Of a stretch of 39,426 bases of DNA, positions 7,529 to 14,846 are shown piece by piece; position 1 is the stretch's first letter, and each line of letters starts with the position of its first letter. A program made the translations under genes and the position numbers. Source of the stretch: Thermomicrobiales bacterium. GTDB taxonomy: Bacteria; Chloroflexota; Chloroflexia; Thermomicrobiales; UBA6265. Under the pieces are notes generated by a model. It was not told the origin of the DNA. It made no database searches and saw only the letters and a program-made list of their open reading frames with translations. The stretch is taken from positions 1,266-40,691 of the forward strand of contig JAGQGU010000002.1 in assembly GCA_020432165.1 (NCBI GenBank). The letters are read 5' to 3'.

Positions 7529-8337
7529 GACACGATATCCGTCAGCATAATCACGCCAGCGTGCCGACCGGTGGCCGCGCCCTGGCCGCGGTGGCTGAAC
7601 CAGTGTTCGCCATTGCATTTGGTGCAAATGCCGCTGATCTCGATATTCTCTGGTCTGACCCCTGCCCATTCAAGCATGAGTGCGTTGGCCCGAGGGACAT
7701 CGAAGTGTTCTTTCACACGAGGTCTGGTTACCGCCTCTTCTTTGCGTTCTCCCAGATCGATGGCGATCTCACGCCAGGCAGCCGTCACCTCGGGGCCAAC
7801 CTCGTTGCAGCATCCACCAATGGATGGACCCAGATAGGCGATGATATCCGCTGGATCGGTGCCAAATTCGCGTTGCATTGCCCGTACGGATTCGCCCGCG
7901 ATATCCATAACGGTGCCGCGCCAGCCAGCGTGCACTGCGGCTATTCCTCGCTGCACGGGATCGTACATGAGCAAGGGCAAGCAGTCCGCAGCGAGCGTCA
8001 TGAGTGGCACATTGACTGCCTGCGTGATTGTGGCGTCTGCCGTTGCTGGTGTCGGGGTGTCGCGTCGGCGTCCCATGCCGGCGTGCTCGGCGAGGACGAC
8101 AAAAACCTCATTCTCGTGTACCTGGCCGGTGCGGACGATGCGTTCGGGGTCGACACCAATGGCCTGGCACCAGGCGATGCGCATCTGCCAGGCATCCTCG
8201 GGATCACGTGGGGTGGTATCGCCGACATTGCCATCGGCCCTGCCCATGCCCTGTACACGGCTTGTCACACCGTGGATCACACCATCCATCGAGGAGAGCA
8301 GCTTGCTGTGCAAAGGATTGAGCAGGGTATCAGTCAT
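7525..8337 (-). CDS. pgeF: PgeF / YfiH (LACC1-like) multicopper-fold purine nucleoside enzyme
   Basis: A 270-residue protein of the DUF152 / YfiH family. The diagnostic segments are GQVHENEVFVV, LAADCLPLLMYDP with its cysteine, IAAVHAGWRGTV, and YLGPSIGGCCNEVG. The C-terminal ISGICTKCNGEHWFSHR carries further conserved Cys and His. The His and Cys residues form the Zn site used in adenosine and inosine phosphorolysis/deamination in studied homologues; in E. coli the protein is called peptidoglycan editing factor. Both ends overlap neighbours by four bases (ATGA at 8334-8337 and 7525-7528), which places it in the middle of a coupled operon between a spermidine-synthase-like membrane protein and YggS. 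All key residues appear present. The true physiological substrate in this organism is not known. Confidence 0.93.
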   Translation of the reverse strand: MTDTLLNPLHSKLLSSMDGVIHGVTSRVQGMGRADGNVGDTTPRDPEDAWQMRIAWCQAIGVDPERIVRTGQVHENEVFVVLAEHAGMGRRRDTPTPATADATITQAVNVPLMTLAADCLPLLMYDPVQRGIAAVHAGWRGTVMDIAGESVRAMQREFGTDPADIIAYLGPSIGGCCNEVGPEVTAAWREIAIDLGERKEEAVTRPRVKEHFDVPRANALMLEWAGVRPENIEISGICTKCNGEHWFSHRGQGAATGRHAGVIMLTDIVS

Positions 8338-9917
8338 GGGTTATCTTCACTCTCGCTCTTGGTTGCAGGCAGGGCTGCATTGATGATCATCATATCGACC
8401 ACGTGTTGCACCGGTGCATGATCATCGGTGAATACCTGATGGACGTCGGTGACTTCGCGGATATTGCCGGTGGCCAGCGCGGTTTCGCCTACTGTCCTGA
8501 GTGGGCCATCTGCTGCTGAGGCCACATTCTCCGTGAATGCCGCAATTCCGCCGGGTGCATTGGTGCCGATCACCATACTGTTCGTATAGCGATCAGTATC
8601 CACCACATAGACATAGCGGAAGACACTCTTCATGGTACTGCTCATGGCGTCGACCAGTCGATAGTCGGTGCTGGTGCGGCCGACATTCATCACCGCGGTG
8701 CCGGTTGGTGTGAGGGCGTTGCTCACCTCTGTGAAGAACTCCTGTGTCGTCAACTGAAACGGGATATAGGGTTGCTCGTAGGCATCCACAGCGATGAGAT
8801 CGTAGCGTGTCTCCGTTGTGCGCAATACGTAGCGACCGTCCTGCACGATCACGTGCAGGTTCGGTTCGTTCATATCGAAGTACTCGCGCCCAACTCGCAC
8901 GATTTCGGCATCGATCTCTACACCATCAATGGGTATCGGGCCGTAACCAACCGTGAGTTGTTTGGCGGTCGTGCCGCCGCCCAGTCCAATGATAAGGGCG
9001 TTTTCGATGGAGACAGGCTGGGGTTGCTCGACGAAGAATGGACCGATCATGAAGTAGTCCCACGGTCCGCCCGTCAGCAGGCTGGTGGGATCGTAGATCG
9101 AATGGATAGCGTGGCCGTCGTTCAACCAGAGCAGTGTCTGTGTGCCATCTTGCGTTACCTGAATGTAGTTGTCCGACGATTCGGTTTCGTAGATGATCTC
9201 ACCGCGCTGGGAAGCGCGGATGGGTTGGCTGCTGATATGGACGTTGGCGACGATCATTCCCATCGCGAGCACAGATGCTGCGAGTGCTGATCGCCAGGAG
9301 CGTTTGCTGATCAATCCCAGCAACGATGGCACCAATAGCAGCAGGCTCAACACCAGAAAGGTGCGTCGCGTGCCGATCCACGGTACGAGCAGGAGTACCG
9401 GCAGAAAGCTGCCCGCGATCGATCCGATTGTTCCGAGCGCGTAGATCGAGCCGGCGGTGCCTCCGGAGTTGTCGACGGCATCAATCGTCAGCCGCACGGC
9501 GAAGGGTGAGACGAATCCCAGCAATGTGATGGGGATGGCGAGCAGTAGCAGAATACCGATCAATGCGCCATAGAAGGCACCGACATCGTAATCAGCAAAC
9601 GCTGTGAGGGAGCGGCTGAGAATTGGCTGGGCAACATAGGGGAGGAGTCCAATGGCGATAGCAGCGATGGCGCCTGTGAGATAGAGCAGCGCCAGCTGCG
9701 GGTAACGATCGGCGAGTTTGCCGCCGAAGTGATAGCCGATAGCCAGAAATGTGAGGGTGAGTCCGATGACCGTCGCCCAAATAAAGGTGCTTTCACCGAA
9801 ATAGGGTGCGATCAGATTTGTGGCGCAGATCTCCGCGCCAATACTCACCAGTCCGCCGACGAAGACCATCGTGCGGATACCGAGAAAATCCAGGCGGTGG
9901 AGATTCGATGCAAGCAT
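8334..9917 (-). CDS. Membrane-fused spermidine-synthase-like protein
   Basis: About 527 residues from ATG 9915-9917; a longer TTG start at 9998 is possible but has no binding site. The N-terminal half has roughly seven to eight membrane helices and opens with the family signature VGGLVSIGAEICATNLIAPYFG, GGKLADR. The C-terminal half is a Rossmann methyltransferase-like domain: NALIIGLGGGTTAK (SAM-site loop), GVEIDAEIV, VQDGRYVLR and LIAVDAYEQP. It resembles the aminopropyltransferase fold of SpeE, but the fused membrane forms are not proven polyamine synthases and the acidic substrate residues differ. It is first in an operon with pgeF and yggS and is divergent from the amine oxidoreductase gene at 10070. 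Product and substrate should be treated as unknown. Confidence 0.85.
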   Translation of the reverse strand: MLASNLHRLDFLGIRTMVFVGGLVSIGAEICATNLIAPYFGESTFIWATVIGLTLTFLAIGYHFGGKLADRYPQLALLYLTGAIAAIAIGLLPYVAQPILSRSLTAFADYDVGAFYGALIGILLLLAIPITLLGFVSPFAVRLTIDAVDNSGGTAGSIYALGTIGSIAGSFLPVLLLVPWIGTRRTFLVLSLLLLVPSLLGLISKRSWRSALAASVLAMGMIVANVHISSQPIRASQRGEIIYETESSDNYIQVTQDGTQTLLWLNDGHAIHSIYDPTSLLTGGPWDYFMIGPFFVEQPQPVSIENALIIGLGGGTTAKQLTVGYGPIPIDGVEIDAEIVRVGREYFDMNEPNLHVIVQDGRYVLRTTETRYDLIAVDAYEQPYIPFQLTTQEFFTEVSNALTPTGTAVMNVGRTSTDYRLVDAMSSTMKSVFRYVYVVDTDRYTNSMVIGTNAPGGIAAFTENVASAADGPLRTVGETALATGNIREVTDVHQVFTDDHAPVQHVVDMMIINAALPATKSESEDNP

Positions 9918-10069
9918 GACTGTAATTGTACTGGCTATGGTCAGTTTGTGGGCATCCGTCCCGAAAATGCTTGCGAACTTGCGGATTCTGGCAGACAATC
10001 ACCGGAGATGCGAATAGTGCAATCTGCACAAATAGTGCGGATGAGTTGCTTTTCTTGAGGTGGATCGAG

Positions 10070-11323
10070 ATGGGTAAGGTCGTCGTTGTCGGTGGCGGTG
10101 TTATTGGTCTTTCGACAGCATGGGAACTGCGTCGCCGGGGTGCTGATGTGCTCGTGTTGGATGCGCGTACGGCCGGGTTCGCGGCTTCGGCGGTCAATGC
10201 CGGCTGGGTATCACCAGCCATGGCAGGGCCGGTTCCGGCACCGGGATTGGTCAAAACCTCCATGAAGTGGATGCTCAATCCGGAGAGTCCGCTCTATATC
10301 AAACCACGCCTGAATCCAGGCTTTCTCTCCTGGCTATACAGATTCTGGCGATCGTGCAATGAGAAGGCGTACGAGGCAGGCCTCGAGGCGACGACGATTC
10401 TTGGTAAGGAGACCATGGAAATCATGGATCGCTGGCAAACCGAAGGTGTGGAGTTCGAGATGCACGATTTCGGGTTGCTCTATGCTTACCGTGATATTGT
10501 GGCTATGGAGGCTGACCTGCACGCATTCCAGAAGGTGACGCCCTATGGTTATGCGCAACCGACGCCGCTGTACGGTGCTGATCTCCAGGCGTTTGAGCCC
10601 GTGCTTTCAGCGTCGTTGGCGGGTGGCTATCACGTCAAGGAAGAGCGGACCGTGCAGCCGGTGACCCTGGTACAGGGCCTCATCGCGGCGCTCGAACACG
10701 CTGGTGTTGAGATCCGCAATGGCGCTCCGGTTGTCGATATCGAGGTCAGCAATGGTCGTGCCATCGCTGTGCGGACGCCGGCGGCGCGGATTGAGGCGGA
10801 TCACGTGCTCATAGCCGCCGGAGCCTGGACAGCGCATTTCGGGAAGATGGTTGGTGCCAAATTGCCCATCGAAGCTGGCAAGGGGTATGGGCTCGATTTC
10901 AAGCCAGCTCCAGTCAAACCACAACGAAGCATCTATCTGCACGATGAGCGTATCGCGATCACACCGTTCAATGATGGTTTGCGATTGGCAGGCACGATGG
11001 AACTCAGCGGCATCAGTGATGCGATCATGCCTCGGCGCGTTGCTGCTATCGAAAAGGGTGGCAAGAAGTACCTGAACGGTTTCGCTCAGGATGCCAGGCC
11101 GCAGCAGACATGGGTCGGTATGCGTCCGATGGCTCCTGATGGATTGCCAGTGCTGGGAATGGTGCCAGGCGTCAGTAATGTTAGTGTCGCCAGCGGCCAC
11201 GCGATGCTGGGTGTCACGCTGGCTGCGGTAACCAGTGTACAGATGGCAGAGCTTATCACTACCGGTGCGACGCCCGATGTACTGAAGCCGTTCTCACCGG
11301 CGCGTTTCCGGGGATTTTTCTAG
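10070..11323 (+). CDS. FAD-dependent oxidoreductase, DAO / DadA family
   Basis: A 417-residue flavoprotein. The dinucleotide-binding motif GKVVVVGGGVIGLSTAWEL is at the very N-terminus, followed by LVLDAR and the FAASAVNAGWVSPAMAG segment found in D-amino-acid dehydrogenase relatives. The C-terminus carries WVGMRPMAPDGLPVLG and VASGHAMLGVTLA, which close the FAD site. ATG 10070 has GAGG about 10 bases upstream; the open frame extends further upstream but without family sequence. The likely reaction is oxidation of a D-amino acid or a secondary amine such as glycine derivatives, with electrons passed to an acceptor or oxygen. No companion subunit is adjacent. It is transcribed alone, divergent from the spermidine-synthase-like operon. 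Confidence 0.9.
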   Translation: MGKVVVVGGGVIGLSTAWELRRRGADVLVLDARTAGFAASAVNAGWVSPAMAGPVPAPGLVKTSMKWMLNPESPLYIKPRLNPGFLSWLYRFWRSCNEKAYEAGLEATTILGKETMEIMDRWQTEGVEFEMHDFGLLYAYRDIVAMEADLHAFQKVTPYGYAQPTPLYGADLQAFEPVLSASLAGGYHVKEERTVQPVTLVQGLIAALEHAGVEIRNGAPVVDIEVSNGRAIAVRTPAARIEADHVLIAAGAWTAHFGKMVGAKLPIEAGKGYGLDFKPAPVKPQRSIYLHDERIAITPFNDGLRLAGTMELSGISDAIMPRRVAAIEKGGKKYLNGFAQDARPQQTWVGMRPMAPDGLPVLGMVPGVSNVSVASGHAMLGVTLAAVTSVQMAELITTGATPDVLKPFSPARFRGFF

Positions 11324-11357
11324 GGCGGATTCCTGATGTGTCCTCACAGGTTGGACA

Positions 11358-11410
11358 GGTAGCAGAGGAGCTTGTCTCCTCTCTGGGGGCAGACTAGCTG
11401 CCCCTCTACC
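11358..11410. repeat. Bipartite foldback (REP-like) element, copy 2 (inverted relative to copy 1)
   Basis: GGTAG at one end and CTACC at the other are inverted. The inner hairpins are GAGGAG-CTTGT-CTCCTC and GGGGCAG-ACTA-CTGCCCC (one extra base). Their order and sequence correspond to the reverse complement of 736-800. It lies in the gap between convergent genes and may also help end transcription. Confidence 0.7.
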
Positions 11411-11531
11411 GGTTCCTCGCATGACAACTTCTAGCAATCCCTCCTTGCGCACAAGAAAGGTTATCCGCAAAAGATTTGCCTCCCTCCGCCACTCGATGCG
11501 CACGGGAGTCCCTCTTTCTTATGAGTAAACG

Positions 11532-12929
11532 CTAGGGTTCGTCATCGTGACTGGTGTCCACAAGCTCATCCAGGGCTTCACGCATCGTGATCTGGTCCTG
11601 GCCAGAAACGCGATAGCTGTAGACGATCAACCAGCACATCATCGCGAACGCAAACATCGGCGACACGATGAAAACGATCTTGGGTCCGACGATGCCGGAT
11701 GCCGCGCCGAGTGTCATCACTAACACCAGCGTTGCGACATTCTCCTGAACTTCCTGGAGTCCAAAAGTTGCACCCTGCTGTGCCAGCGGCACTTTCTGGT
11801 TGATATAGGCAACGATGGCCGAGCCTGCTGCTGTCGAGCCAAAGTTCGCCGGCAACGCGATCGCGCTGGCGGCCAGCACGACCTTGGGAATGTGGACATC
11901 GAACATCCAGCCGAGGACGCGCAACGGACTAAACGGCGCTACAAACGGGGCGATCACCTCGATCAGGCCGAAGAGCACCATCGAGACGGACATAATGAAT
12001 ACCGAGCCAACCGCAAGTTTGCGCGCACCAATCGTATCGATCAGCGTGGGTGTAAAATACATCCCCACCAGGAAACCGATGCCAGCCGGTGCAAAGATAT
12101 AGACCGCGTTTGTGGGATCGCTCTTCAGCACATCGCGCACATAGACAGGAATGAGCGTTGTGAATGCTTCGTACATGGAAACAGCGATGGCGCCAACGAG
12201 AATCAGTGCGCCAGTGCGCCGATTGTGATTGAACCATCCCGCCGTTCGTCGGAGGGAGAACATATGTTCGCGAAATCCGATCTGCTTGACGGCGACGCTG
12301 AACTTCTCTCCTATCTCGGTCTTGGGTAGCCGCAAGGTGGCCCAGGCACCATACATCATGATGACGGCGGCAAGGTACATGAGTGGATCCAGGCCAACGG
12401 TCTTGATGAGGATTGGCGCCAGAAACGACGATCCTGCTGCGGCAGCGATCGATGACGCGATCGTCACCGATGTTGCTACTACGGCGACATCCTTGGGTTT
12501 AGAAACGAGCGCGACTGCGGATTTGAGCGACGGCGAGACCACCTGCATCACAGCTGACGAAAGAAACATCACCACGAGCAAACTGGAAATCGATTGGCCA
12601 GCAAAGAACGGCAGGAGCAGATACATGAGAGCAATGGCGACATAGCCACCGAAGATGGCCATTCGCTTGGAAATAGAGTCTGCCAGCATGCCGCCCTGAA
12701 TACCGAAGAGGACGGCAGAAAGATAGGTGGCGGCAGAGACAAGCGAAATCTGAAACTGGGTTCCGCCCTGGGTAGCCAGGTACACCATGGTACCGTATGA
12801 GACCGTGGACATAGCCAGGCGCGATGCGCCACGCGAAACCGCCAAGGCACGGATTTCTCGCACCTTGAACGCTTCTACAAACCCAATGCGTTCCTGACTT
12901 TCTTCGGCTTTCTCAGCGTTTGCCGCCAT
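11532..12929 (-). CDS. Major facilitator superfamily transporter
   Basis: About 465 residues with a hydrophilic N-terminal 40 residues followed by about 12 membrane helices. The family loop GIQGGMLADSISKR after helix 2 is the MFS motif A equivalent, and the central cytoplasmic loop (MFSLRRTAGWFNHNRRTG) divides two six-helix halves. The profile resembles MFS_3 / enterobactin-exporter-type efflux proteins, but no substrate can be named. The start is taken at ATG 12927-12929, with GTGGGGG upstream; a TTG at 12947 would add six residues. The gene is alone: a hairpin at 12997-13015 and pepE lie upstream, and the foldback repeat lies downstream. Drug or metabolite export is a guess. Confidence 0.87.
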   Translation of the reverse strand: MAANAEKAEESQERIGFVEAFKVREIRALAVSRGASRLAMSTVSYGTMVYLATQGGTQFQISLVSAATYLSAVLFGIQGGMLADSISKRMAIFGGYVAIALMYLLLPFFAGQSISSLLVVMFLSSAVMQVVSPSLKSAVALVSKPKDVAVVATSVTIASSIAAAAGSSFLAPILIKTVGLDPLMYLAAVIMMYGAWATLRLPKTEIGEKFSVAVKQIGFREHMFSLRRTAGWFNHNRRTGALILVGAIAVSMYEAFTTLIPVYVRDVLKSDPTNAVYIFAPAGIGFLVGMYFTPTLIDTIGARKLAVGSVFIMSVSMVLFGLIEVIAPFVAPFSPLRVLGWMFDVHIPKVVLAASAIALPANFGSTAAGSAIVAYINQKVPLAQQGATFGLQEVQENVATLVLVMTLGAASGIVGPKIVFIVSPMFAFAMMCWLIVYSYRVSGQDQITMREALDELVDTSHDDEP

Positions 12930-12996
12930 TTCCCCAATCCCCCACAAAATCCATGCCGCAACTGTACATATGATGACCTAATTCTCGCTGCGATGC

Positions 12997-13015
12997 TGCT
13001 ACCTATCTGGTAGCA
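12997..13015. terminator. Short hairpin between pepE and the MFS gene
   Basis: TGCTACC and GGTAGCA form a perfect 7-base stem with a TATCT loop, downstream of pepE on the minus strand. There is no T-run, so intrinsic termination is doubtful. The arm GGTAGCA is the same as the outer arm of the two foldback elements, so it may be a reduced relative of that family. Confidence 0.4.
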
Positions 13016-13033
13016 ATTCGCCGTAGTCATCAT

Positions 13034-13786
13034 TCATAGGGGCTGGCCGCCGGCACGGGAATCGAACCTGGGTTCGAGCTTCAGCAGGAAGGAGAGATCG
13101 GCACCCTCGGTATACTCCACTGCTTCGCTGTCTCTCTGAAAGAGTCGCGCACCAACGGAGCCGCCCAGCGTCAGCGAATCACCGATGCGTCGCAACCACG
13201 CTCCCTCGCGCAGCCCGACGACGGCGACATCGTTCTCCTCCAGGAACTGCGCGATTCGTTGCTCGCGTGTTTCCCCCATGTGCGTGGAGGTGGGATCAGG
13301 ATCCTGGTAATGCGGATTGATCTGGAACGGTATCAGGTTGAATGCATCGAACGAAGGCGGCTGCACAATCGGCATATCGTTGGTGGTGCGTAGTGATGGG
13401 CATGACATATTCGTACCTGCACTCGAGCCCATGTAAGCCAGCTTGCCGGAGGTGACTCGTGCTCTCACCTCATCGATCAGGTCGTGCTCATAAAGCGCCT
13501 TCAGTAGTCGAAAACTGTTGCCTCCACCAACGAAGATGGCGTCGACCCCATCCAGCAGCTCCTGCGGTGATGCCACCGTATGGATACCTGTCACAGATAT
13601 CCCCAGTGCCTGCATGGCGGTGGCAGTTGTGTCCGTGTAGCGATCGTAATCCTCAAGGGCCCAGGGAACAAATGCCACCCGGGATCCCGCAGGCAGGAAC
13701 TCCACGACGGTATCGCGCACGTGTTCGAGATATGAATGACCGTAAATCATCGAACTACTAAGCAAGAGCATGTTTGCATTGGACAC
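13034..13786 (-). CDS. pepE: Dipeptidase E (peptidase S51), aspartyl dipeptidase
   Basis: A 250-residue S51 serine peptidase. MLLLSSSMIYGHSYLEH opens the Rossmann-like fold; AIFVGGGNSFRLL is the conserved glycine-rich turn. GSSAGTN carries the nucleophile Ser122, and FNLIPFQINPHY the catalytic histidine. VVGLREGAWLRR follows in the C-terminal part. The family hydrolyses dipeptides with N-terminal aspartate in the cytoplasm. GTG 13784-13786 is chosen because GGGGAG lies 10 bases upstream; an ATG five codons later is the alternative. It is followed in the same direction by the MFS gene after about 100 bases and preceded by fmt, whose stop is 33 bases upstream, so a fmt-pepE transcript is possible. 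Confidence 0.93.
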   Translation of the reverse strand: MSNANMLLLSSSMIYGHSYLEHVRDTVVEFLPAGSRVAFVPWALEDYDRYTDTTATAMQALGISVTGIHTVASPQELLDGVDAIFVGGGNSFRLLKALYEHDLIDEVRARVTSGKLAYMGSSAGTNMSCPSLRTTNDMPIVQPPSFDAFNLIPFQINPHYQDPDPTSTHMGETREQRIAQFLEENDVAVVGLREGAWLRRIGDSLTLGGSVGARLFQRDSEAVEYTEGADLSFLLKLEPRFDSRAGGQPL

Positions 13787-13819
13787 GGTATCTGTTCTCC
13801 CCTTCTGGTAATGGTGCGT

Positions 13820-14755
13820 CTATGGAATATGTGTGACCTCAAGCGACTGTAATTTCTGAATCATGGCCTGACCCTCAACCGGTTTTCCACCAGGAAGTTG
13901 CACCCGCTTAAGTAGCAGACTTCCCTGCCCGGTGCCGATCCTGACGCCGGTACTGGTTATCTGGATCTCTCCGGAGGACACGATATCATCGTCATCAACG
14001 CTGGCGGCATGAATCTGCATGCGTTCACCATGTGGTAGCTCGGTCCAGGCACGTGGCCAATCCCACATCGCTCGCACTTGCCGCTCTATCTCGGTGGCGC
14101 TCCGGTTCCAGTCGATGCGACCATCTTCCTTTATCAACTGGCGAGTTTCGGTAGCACCTTCGGGCTGAGGAATTGCCTCCACCGTATCATTCAGCAGATC
14201 AGAGAGTCGCGAATCCAGCAACTCAGCGGCAGCTATGGCCAGACGAGGTGTGAGGGAGCTCGTGGTGTCGTCGGATGAAATCGGCACGGTGATGTTGTCC
14301 AGCATCGGCCCCGTATCGAGTCCGCGTTCCATGCGCATCAGGGTGACCCCGGTCTCTTCGTCGCCTGCAAGAATGGCGGCGGAGATGGGGCTGGCACCAC
14401 GATATTTCGGCAGTAAGGACGCGTGGAGATTCACGCAGCCGAGGGATGGCAACTCGAGGATCCATTTGCCCAGGATCATACCGAACGCGGCCACCACGAT
14501 CAGATCGGGAGCGATGCTGGTGATTCGTTCTCTGACATCGGGATCACGGAGTGTCGCTGTCTGGAGAAGTGGCAAGTTGAGCGCCATCGCCGTCTCTTTC
14601 ACGGGTGGCGGTGTCAGTTTCTTCCCCCGACCTGCTGGCCGATCCGGCTGCGTTACAACCAGTGCAATATCGATATCTTCACGACCAGAGAGCATTTCCA
14701 GCGTCGGCACCGCGAATGCTGGTGTTCCCATATAGATAATGCGTTTGCGGGTCAC
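13820..14755 (-). CDS. fmt: Methionyl-tRNA formyltransferase
   Basis: A 311-residue enzyme that formylates the initiator Met-tRNA using 10-formyltetrahydrofolate. KRIIYMGTPAFAVPTL and VVTQPDRPAGRGKKLTPPPV are the N-terminal signature. CVNLHASLLPKYRGASPI carries the catalytic Asn-His with the SLLP loop, and GLDTGPML supplies the Asp. The C-terminal OB-fold domain begins near residue 205. The start is GTG at 14753-14755 with AAAGGAG seven bases upstream; an in-frame ATG nine codons further upstream lacks a site. No def or rsm gene accompanies it here. Its 5' side is divergent from the large YYY membrane protein. Confidence 0.95.
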   Translation of the reverse strand: MTRKRIIYMGTPAFAVPTLEMLSGREDIDIALVVTQPDRPAGRGKKLTPPPVKETAMALNLPLLQTATLRDPDVRERITSIAPDLIVVAAFGMILGKWILELPSLGCVNLHASLLPKYRGASPISAAILAGDEETGVTLMRMERGLDTGPMLDNITVPISSDDTTSSLTPRLAIAAAELLDSRLSDLLNDTVEAIPQPEGATETRQLIKEDGRIDWNRSATEIERQVRAMWDWPRAWTELPHGERMQIHAASVDDDDIVSSGEIQITSTGVRIGTGQGSLLLKRVQLPGGKPVEGQAMIQKLQSLEVTHIP

Positions 14756-14846
14756 GTGCTGGCTCCTTTGGTGTGCGTGGCTGCGGTACACTGCGCACAG
14801 GTATTCGTGCTCCTATTGTGCGCGATCCGAGTGCGCGGAGTCATTC

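Noticed and set aside
7561-8421. Long plus-strand open frame opposite pgeF
   Set aside because: Antisense shadow of a well-conserved gene, a common result of this GC content and codon bias.
9918-9998. A longer N-terminus for the spermidine-synthase-like protein from TTG 9998
   Set aside because: No ribosome binding site, and the family's first membrane helix starts shortly after the ATG at 9917.
13040-13075. GGTTCGATTCCCG-like sequence on the minus strand resembling a tRNA T-arm
   Set aside because: The stem does not pair (CCAGG against CCCGT), and the bases encode the conserved C-terminal part of pepE in frame.
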